Shown here piece after piece: positions 1 to 4,688 of a stretch of 10,477 nt of DNA. The DNA lies in the NCBI GenBank assembly GCA_009778415.1, contig WRJV01000271.1, positions 1 through 10,477 on the forward strand, in the 5' to 3' direction. Both the position numbers and the translations under genes were made by a program. Source of the DNA: Clostridiales bacterium. GTDB taxonomy: Bacteria > Bacillota > Clostridia > Peptostreptococcales > Anaerovoracaceae. The notes under the pieces are model-generated. The model saw nothing but the letters and a program-made list of their open reading frames with translations. It made no database searches and was not told the origin of the DNA. How positions within the stretch are numbered: the stretch's first letter is position 1; each line of letters opens with the position of its first letter.

Positions 1-161
1 CAACTACAAACTACCAACTACCGACTACCAACTACCAACTACCAACTACCGACTACAAACTACCAACTACCAACTACCAACTACCGACTACCAACTACCA
101 ACTACCGACTACCAACTACCAACTACCAACTACCAACTCAACACTACCAACTCAACACTAC
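1..161. repeat. 7-bp tandem repeat array (CAACTAC), 23 units, cut by the window edge
   Basis: The first 161 bases are 23 consecutive 7-mers with no interruption. Most are CAACTAC. Variants are CGACTAC (starts 22, 50, 85, 106) and AAACTAC (8, 57). The last four units alternate CAACTCA and ACACTAC, giving two copies of a 14-bp higher-order unit. The array probably continues upstream of the window. It ends directly against the trxB Shine-Dalgarno sequence (163-170), so it forms the leader or promoter-proximal region of the operon. The + strand is almost free of G and T-poor, so an RNA of it should have little secondary structure. It has no stop codon in any + frame, while the - strand has TAG in every unit. 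No -10/-35 elements are visible inside it. Confidence 0.97.
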
Positions 162-177
162 AAAAGGAGGCGAAAAA

Positions 178-1110
178 ATGTATGATGTCATAATAATCGG
201 AGCGGGCCCCGCAGGGCTATCGGCAGGGATATACTCCGGAAGAAGCTTACTTAAAACGCTGATAATCGAACGGTCGAAGACAGGGGGGCAAGCAGTTGTG
301 ACAAATGAGATAGACAACTACCCCGGTGCAGAGGGCGAGGAAACAGGCCCTACCCTCATTGCAAAGATGGTCAAGCAGGCAGAGCATTTCGGCGTGGAGC
401 GAGTAGCGGACGAAGTCGTGGACGTGGACTTTGAAGGCGACTTGAAGAAAGTAATATGCAGCAAAGGCGAATACTTGGCGAAAGCCGTAATCATAGCCAG
501 CGGCGCTTTCCCGAGGCTGATGGGATGCAAGGGTGAGGCAGAGTTCACGGCAAAAGGCGTGTCGTACTGCGCGACCTGTGACGCGGCGTTCTTCGAGGAT
601 CTTGAGGTGTACGTGGTGGGCGGAGGCGACAGTGCCATACAGGAAGCGCTGTTCATTGCCCGTTTCGCACGGAAAATAACCATCATTCAGAACCTGCCAG
701 AGCTGACGGCAGCAAAATCCATGCAAAAGAAAGCATTTGACAATCCGAAATTCAGTTTTGTTTACAACTCAGTTGTTGAAGAGGTGAAAGGCGAGAGCGG
801 CTTGCTAGACACCATCGTCATCAAAAATGAGCAGACAGGCGAGTTGACGGAATTCAACGCCGATCCGGAAGACGGGACATTTGGCCTTTTCGTCTTCATC
901 GGGCTGGTACCGCGCACGGACATCTTTGAAGGCAAAATCGAGATGGACAGGGGATACATTCCAACTGACGAGAACATGCGGACAAACGTACCGGGCGTTT
1001 ACGCAGCCGGCGATTGCAGGATAAAACCCCTGCGCCAAGTCGTCACAGCGGCGGCAGACGGCGCTATAGCGGCAGTTCACGCAGAAAAATACATAGAAGG
1101 AGGTGAATAG
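178..1110 (+). CDS. trxB: Thioredoxin reductase-like flavoprotein of the glycine reductase operon
   Basis: This 310-residue FAD enzyme should reduce TrxA, which in turn re-reduces selenoprotein GrdA after each glycine reductase cycle. Visible motifs are the N-terminal dinucleotide fold GAGPAG (residues 8-13), the redox-active CATC (131-134) in the second nucleotide-binding domain, a second glycine motif GGGDSA (148-153), and the C-terminal FAD contact GVYAAGDCR (273-281) followed by RQVVTAAADGA. Length is normal for low-molecular-weight TrxB. The start ATG follows AAAGGAGG at 163-170 with a 7-base spacer. Oddity: the HRRDxxRA stretch that binds the NADPH 2'-phosphate in classical TrxB is replaced at 171-178 by QNLPELTA, with no basic residues, so the electron donor may not be NADPH. 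The family assignment is secure; the donor is an open question. It is the first gene of the operon, with trxA 4 bases downstream. Confidence 0.95.
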   Translation: MYDVIIIGAGPAGLSAGIYSGRSLLKTLIIERSKTGGQAVVTNEIDNYPGAEGEETGPTLIAKMVKQAEHFGVERVADEVVDVDFEGDLKKVICSKGEYLAKAVIIASGAFPRLMGCKGEAEFTAKGVSYCATCDAAFFEDLEVYVVGGGDSAIQEALFIARFARKITIIQNLPELTAAKSMQKKAFDNPKFSFVYNSVVEEVKGESGLLDTIVIKNEQTGELTEFNADPEDGTFGLFVFIGLVPRTDIFEGKIEMDRGYIPTDENMRTNVPGVYAAGDCRIKPLRQVVTAAADGAIAAVHAEKYIEGGE

Positions 1111-1114
1111 TAGT

Positions 1115-1432
1115 ATGATTGCAGTTGACAAAGAAACTTTTCAAGCTGAAGTGAAGGATGCAGGCGGGCTGGTGCTGGTCGATTTCTGGAGCGAAAGCTG
1201 CGAATCCTGCAAAGCGCTGATGCCAGACGTTGAAGCACTGGCAGAGAAGTACGGCCAGCAGGTGAAATTCGCAAAACTGGATGTTGCAAAAGCGAGAAGG
1301 CTGGCGATCGGGGAAAAAGTCCTAGGGCTCCCGACCATAGTCCTCTATAAAGACGGCGAAAAAATTGACGAAGTGAACAAAGACGACGCAACGGCGGGCA
1401 ACATTGAAGCCATGATTCAGAAAAATCTGTAA
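1115..1432 (+). CDS. trxA: Thioredoxin of the glycine reductase system, active site SCESC
   Basis: This 105-residue thioredoxin should carry electrons from TrxB to the oxidised GrdA selenoprotein. The fold signature is clear: VDFWSESCESCK with redox cysteines C29 and C32, and the cis-proline loop GLPT (P73). The usual WCGPC is replaced by SCESC; grd-operon thioredoxins are known to deviate from CGPC, so this fits the context. The ATG at 1115 is preferred because AAGGAGGTGA lies at 1097-1106. A GTG at 1103 would give four extra residues (MNSS) but lies inside the Shine-Dalgarno sequence itself. The gene begins 4 bases after the trxB stop and ends 13 bases before grdE, consistent with one transcript. 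Identification is firm; redox potential and partner specificity are inferred. Confidence 0.95.
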   Translation: MIAVDKETFQAEVKDAGGLVLVDFWSESCESCKALMPDVEALAEKYGQQVKFAKLDVAKARRLAIGEKVLGLPTIVLYKDGEKIDEVNKDDATAGNIEAMIQKNL

Positions 1433-1445
1433 AGGAGGTAAATTC

Positions 1446-2732
1446 ATGCGTCTTGAGCTAGGAAAAATAAAAATTAACGACGTGCAGTTCGGCGACGAAA
1501 TGAAAGTTGACAAGGGAACGCTGTATGTCAACAAAGCAGCAATCGCAGAACTTGTTTTGGAAGATGAGCACATTAAAAGCGTAGAGGTAGAGCTTGCAAA
1601 GCCGGGCGAAGAAACAAGGATCACCCCGGTGAAAGACGTTATAGAGCCAAGGGTAAAAGTCAGCGGCAATGGCGGCGTCTTCCCTGGGCTAATCAACAAA
1701 GTGGCAACTGTAGGGGAAGGGCGCACACACGTGCTCAGCGGGGCAGCAGTCGTGACATGCGGCCGGATTGTCGGCTTTCAGGAAGGCATCATCGACATGA
1801 GCGGCCCCGGGGCAGAATACACGCCGTTTTCCAAGTTGAACAACATCTGCCTAGTCATCGAGCCGGCAGACAACCTGCTGCAGCACGATTATGAGGCAGC
1901 AGCAAGGATGGCAGGGCTGAAAGCGGCGGCATTGATCGGGAAGGCTGGGCTTGATGCCACGCCGGACGAAGTGGAAGTGTACGAGACGAAGACGCTCAAA
2001 GAAAGCACGGCAGAGCTGCCGGGGCTCCCTAGGGTCGCCTACGTGTACATGCTCCAGACACAGGGCCTGCTCCACGACACCTACGTGTACGGGGTGGACG
2101 CAAAGAAAATCGTCCCGACGATCCTGTACCCCACAGAGGTGATGGACGGCGCAATAGCGTCAGGCAACTGCGTTTCTGCCTGCGACAAGAACACGACGTA
2201 CCACCATCAGAACAACCCGGTCATCAAAGAGATGTACGCCAACCACGGGAAAGACTTCAACTTCGTGGGCGTCATTGTCACGAATGAAAACGTGTACTTG
2301 GCAGATAAGGAGAGATCGTCTGACTGGTCGGCAAAGCTCTGCGAGTACCTCGGCCTCGATGCGGCGATCATATCCCAAGAGGGTTTCGGCAACCCCGACA
2401 CCGACCTCATCATGAACTGCAAAAAAATTGAAGAAAAAGGCGTAAAAACAGTAATCATCACCAACGAATACGCAGGCAGGGACGGTGCCTCGCAATCCTT
2501 GGCAGACGCGGACCCAAAGGCTGACGCAGTGGTTACAGGCGGCAACTCAAACGAGCTGATAACCCTCCCGGCAATGAAGAGGGTGATCGGCACGCTTGCC
2601 TTCACCGACAGAATCGCAGGCAGCTTCGACGGGAGCATGAAGCCAGACGGGAGCATTGAAGCGGAGATACAGGTCATAACGGGAGCAACCAACGAGATCG
2701 GCTTCAATAAAATGTCAGCGGTTTCCTATTGA
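1446..2732 (+). CDS. grdE: Glycine reductase protein B, proprotein of the alpha and beta (pyruvoyl) subunits
   Basis: This 428-residue proprotein, together with GrdB, forms substrate-binding protein B. In this family the chain self-cleaves before a cysteine that becomes the pyruvoyl group, which binds the amino group of glycine as a Schiff base. The cleavage context is visible as SGNCVSACDKNTTYHH, with the cysteine at residue 242, the position known for the family; the products would be about 241 and 187 residues. The start follows AGGAGGT (1433-1439) with a 6-base spacer, immediately after trxA. It ends in TGA (2730-2732); length matches the family and no hairpin of SECIS type follows, so this TGA is a true stop although TGA means Sec in the next two genes. 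Order and context (grdE-grdA-grdB) favour glycine reductase over the sarcosine (GrdG/F) or betaine (GrdI/H) versions, but substrate specificity is inferred. Confidence 0.94.
   Translation: MRLELGKIKINDVQFGDEMKVDKGTLYVNKAAIAELVLEDEHIKSVEVELAKPGEETRITPVKDVIEPRVKVSGNGGVFPGLINKVATVGEGRTHVLSGAAVVTCGRIVGFQEGIIDMSGPGAEYTPFSKLNNICLVIEPADNLLQHDYEAAARMAGLKAAALIGKAGLDATPDEVEVYETKTLKESTAELPGLPRVAYVYMLQTQGLLHDTYVYGVDAKKIVPTILYPTEVMDGAIASGNCVSACDKNTTYHHQNNPVIKEMYANHGKDFNFVGVIVTNENVYLADKERSSDWSAKLCEYLGLDAAIISQEGFGNPDTDLIMNCKKIEEKGVKTVIITNEYAGRDGASQSLADADPKADAVVTGGNSNELITLPAMKRVIGTLAFTDRIAGSFDGSMKPDGSIEAEIQVITGATNEIGFNKMSAVSY
2166..2171 (+). other. Predicted autocatalytic cleavage site (Asn241/Cys242) in GrdE
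   Basis: AAC TGC encodes the Asn-Cys pair inside SGNCVSACDK. By family knowledge the peptide bond before Cys242 is cut and the cysteine is converted to the pyruvoyl cofactor at the N-terminus of the downstream fragment. Confidence 0.8.
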
Positions 2733-2770
2733 TTAACAGCAACAAAATTCAAAGAAAGGAAGAACGATTC

Positions 2771-3241
2771 ATGAACATGTTTGACGGGAAAAAAGTAGTC
2801 ATCATCGGAGACAGGGACGGAATCCCCGCGCAGGCTGTGATAGAGTGCTTAAAGGGCACGGGAGCAGAAGTGGTGTTTCATTCCACCGAATGCTTTGTCT
2901 GAACGGCTGCGGGAGCAATGGACCTAGAAAACCAGAACAGGGTGAAGAACATGGCGGAGAAGTACGGAGCAGAAAACCTTATAGTGCTTCTTGGCGCAGC
3001 GGAAGCGGAGGCAGCAGGGCTGGCCGCCGAGACCGTCACAAACGGAGACCCTACCTATGCAGGTTCATTGACCGGAGTCCAGTTGGGGCTCAGAGTATAC
3101 CATGTCGTAGAACCGGAATTCAAAGAAGCGGTAGACAGCGCAGTCTATGACGAACAGATCGGGATGATGGAAATGGTGCTGGACGTCGACGAAATCATCG
3201 CGGAAATGTCCTCGATGAGGGAGCAGTACTGCAAGTATTAG
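2771..3241 (+). CDS. grdA: Glycine reductase selenoprotein A (in-frame UGA = Sec44)
   Basis: Read through the in-frame TGA at 2900-2902, this gene encodes 156 residues, close to the usual GrdA length. GrdA is the small carrier selenoprotein: its selenolate accepts the carboxymethyl group from protein B and presents it to protein C, then is re-reduced by thioredoxin. The N-terminus MNMFDGKKVVIIGDRDG and the redox motif CFVU (Cys41, Sec44) followed by TAAGAMDLENQ are characteristic, and Sec at position 44 is the known location. The start ATG has AAAGGAAG at 2755-2762 with an 8-base spacer; it is 38 bases after grdE. A conventional gene caller would start it after the TGA (for example at ATG 2918) and lose the active site. 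The stop is TAG. A strong SECIS at normal distance is not evident (see the weak candidate at 2897-2923). Confidence 0.96.
2897..2923 (+). promoter_or_regulatory. Weak SECIS-like hairpin candidate at the grdA UGA
   Basis: UGC (2908-2910) can pair with GCA (2915-2917) around loop GGGA (2911-2914). Below this a G-U pair and a C-A mismatch are followed by GUC (2897-2899) pairing GAC (2921-2923), with the UGA in the lower part. The loop begins only 8 bases after the UGA, closer than in known bacterial SECIS elements, and the stem is poor. It is listed only as the best local candidate. Confidence 0.22.
2900..2902 (+). other. Selenocysteine codon UGA (Sec44) of grdA
   Basis: TGA sits in frame between TGC TTT GTC and ACG GCT GCG, giving CFVU-TAAG. 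The frame stays open and conserved on both sides, which marks recoding, not termination. Confidence 0.96.
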
Positions 3242-3242
3242 C

Positions 3243-3254
3243 CGCAAATTTGCG
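3243..3254. repeat. 12-bp perfect palindrome between grdA and grdB
   Basis: CGCAAATTTGCG starts one base after the grdA stop and lies 10 bases before the grdB Shine-Dalgarno region. As RNA it could form only a 4-bp CGCA/UGCG stem with an AAUU loop. It could be a protein or processing site, or chance; no function is assigned. Confidence 0.45.
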
Positions 3255-3277
3255 AAACTAGAGAAAGGAAGGAGAAA

Positions 3278-4594
3278 ATGAGCGAAATCAAAGTCGTGCA
3301 TTACATAAACCAGTTCTTCGCCGGGATCGGCGGAGAGGAAAAAGCGGACGTGAAACCGGAACTGCGGGAAGGGACAGTCGGCCCAGGCATGGCCCTTGAG
3401 GCGGTCTTCAAAGACGATGCCAAAATAGTCGCCACCGTAATTTGCGGAGACTCGTACTACAACGAAAATATTGAAAGCGCCACGGCTGAAATCCTCGAAA
3501 TGGTGAAGCAGAGCAAGCCCGACCTGTTCATTGCAGGCCCTGCGTTCAACGCCGGCAGGTACGGCGTGGCATGCGGTTCAGTGTGCAAAGCTGTGAAGGA
3601 CGAATTGAACATACCTGTTGTCACAGCCATGTACCCGGAAAACCCGGGCGCGGATTTGTTCAAAAAAGACCTGATAATAGTTGAAACGGGGAATTCAGCG
3701 GCAACTATGAGGAAAGCTGCGCCGCTGCTAGCAGGAGTTGCGCTCAAGCTCGCCCACGGGGAGGAGCTGGCAGGCCCCGAAGAGGAAGGCTACATCCCAA
3801 GAGGGATAAGGAAGAACGTGTTTTTGGAGGAGACAGGGGCAAGAAGGGCCGTTGACATGCTAGTCAAGAAAATCAACGGCGAGAGCTTCAAGACGGAGTA
3901 CCCGATGCCGGAATTCGACAGGGTACCGCCAAACCCGGCGGTCAAAGACATGTCAAAAGCAAAGCTGGCCTTAGTCACATCAGGCGGTATCGTCCCCAAG
4001 GGGAACCCCGACCACATAGAATCCTCCAGTGCCTCCAAGTATGGCAAATACGACCTCGAAGGGTTTGACGTGCTGACATCGGAAAGCCACGAAACCGCCC
4101 ACGGAGGCTATGACCCGGTTTATGCCAACCTGGACCCGAACAGGGTGCTCCCCCTCGACGTGGTGAGGGACATGGTGAAAGAGGGCAAAATCGGGTCGCT
4201 TCACCGCTACCACTACGCCACAGTCGGAAACGGCACATCTGTTGCGAACGCGAAAAAATACGCTGCGTCGCTGTCGAAGGACCTGATAGCGGACGGAGTT
4301 TCGGCAGTCATCCTCACATCCACCTGAGGGACCTGTACGCGTTGCGGTGCAACGATGGTGAAAGAAATAGAGCGAGCAGGGATTCCCGTGGTGCATGTTT
4401 GCACGGTCGTACCTATTTCACTGACAGTTGGAGCAAACAGGATCGTCCCTGCGGTGGCGATTCCGCATCCTCTCGGAAACCCGGCGCTAACACCGGAAGA
4501 AGAGAAGAAACTCAGAAGGAAAATTGTTGAGAAGGCGCTGACTGCCCTGCAGACAGAAGTGGATGATCAGACGGTCTTCGAACGGGATTATTAA
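3278..4594 (+). CDS. grdB: Glycine reductase protein B, selenocysteine subunit gamma (Sec350)
   Basis: Translated through the TGA at 4325-4327 this is a 438-residue protein, the expected size of the ~47 kDa subunit of protein B. With the GrdE-derived pyruvoyl subunits it cleaves the C-N bond of glycine and passes the carboxymethyl group to GrdA. The Sec motif is U-GTC (UxxC) after AVILTST, at residue 350, matching the family position. After it comes RCGATMVKEIERAGIPVVHV and the conserved HPLGNPALTPEEE segment. The start MSEIKVVHYINQFFAGIGGEE is typical; AAGGAAGGAG (3265-3274) precedes the ATG. A caller ignoring recoding would split this into a 349-residue protein and a small ORF at 4355-4594. 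A strong hairpin 12 bases past the UGA is a good SECIS. Glycine specificity is inferred from operon content and order. Confidence 0.96.
4325..4327 (+). other. Selenocysteine codon UGA (Sec350) of grdB
   Basis: TGA lies in frame within TST-U-GTCTRCGATM. The downstream frame encodes the conserved GrdB C-terminus up to TAA at 4592-4594, and a SECIS-like hairpin follows. Confidence 0.96.
4340..4354 (+). promoter_or_regulatory. Bacterial SECIS element of grdB
   Basis: CGUUGC (4340-4345) pairs perfectly with GCAACG (4349-4354) around a 3-base GGU loop (4346-4348). The loop begins 18 bases after the UGA, inside the window known for bacterial SECIS elements. The apical part closely resembles E. coli fdhF, whose loop carries the SelB-contacted GGU above a ...GUUGC stem. 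It is translated as part of RCGATM. Expected role: recruitment of SelB with GTP and Sec-tRNA. Confidence 0.82.
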
Positions 4595-4626
4595 GCAGCT
4601 GCGTTGCGGCTGAATACATGGGAGCA

Positions 4627-4659
4627 CGGATGCTTGCCGGCGGTGCCGGCGAGCATCCG
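4627..4659 (+). promoter_or_regulatory. Strong intercistronic hairpin before grdC-grdD (GGU loop)
   Basis: Fifteen base pairs form between 4627-4641 and 4645-4659, with one U-G wobble (4635/4651), around a 3-base GGU loop (4642-4644). No U-run follows, so it is not a standard terminator. It lies in the 94-base gap between grdB and the fused gene, ending 17 bases before the GGAGG ribosome binding site. It may protect or punctuate the transcript, partially attenuate, or act as a SelB-binding mimic because the loop equals that of the grdB SECIS. The structure is seen; the role is inferred. Confidence 0.75.
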
Positions 4660-4688
4660 GAGCGACGTTGACAGACGGAGGATAAGAT

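Noticed and set aside
1..161. CRISPR array
   Set aside because: Units are 7 bp and contiguous without spacers; it is a simple tandem repeat.
1..177. Coding frame (NYQLPTT-type heptapeptide repeat) through the heptamer array
   Set aside because: All three + frames are open only because the repeat contains no T-A-A/T-A-G/T-G-A; no start codon or ribosome binding site is visible.
247..726. Minus-strand ORFs opposite trxB and the other genes
   Set aside because: Shadows of GC-biased genes on the + strand; compositions are low-complexity or atypical, with no ribosome binding sites or recognisable motifs.
1103..1114. GTG start for trxA giving four extra residues
   Set aside because: The GTG lies within the AAGGAGGTGA ribosome binding site; ATG 1115 has normal spacing.
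2918..3241. Separate 107-residue gene starting at ATG 2918
   Set aside because: It is the part of grdA after the Sec codon; the frame upstream of the TGA encodes the conserved GrdA N-terminus with a proper ribosome binding site.
4355..4594. Separate small gene of 79 residues after grdB
   Set aside because: It is the C-terminal part of GrdB read through the UGA at 4325-4327; no ribosome binding site of its own and strong family match in continuous frame.
4601..4612. Second SECIS or duplication, because GCGTTGCGG repeats the grdB SECIS stem sequence at 4339-4347
   Set aside because: The complementary arm is missing, so no stem forms; a 9-base match in a GC-rich region can be chance.
4618..4671. 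17-residue ORF (MGARMLAGGAG...) across the intergenic hairpin
   Set aside because: No Shine-Dalgarno sequence before the ATG, and its sequence is dictated by the hairpin arms; no sign of a leader peptide with regulatory codons.
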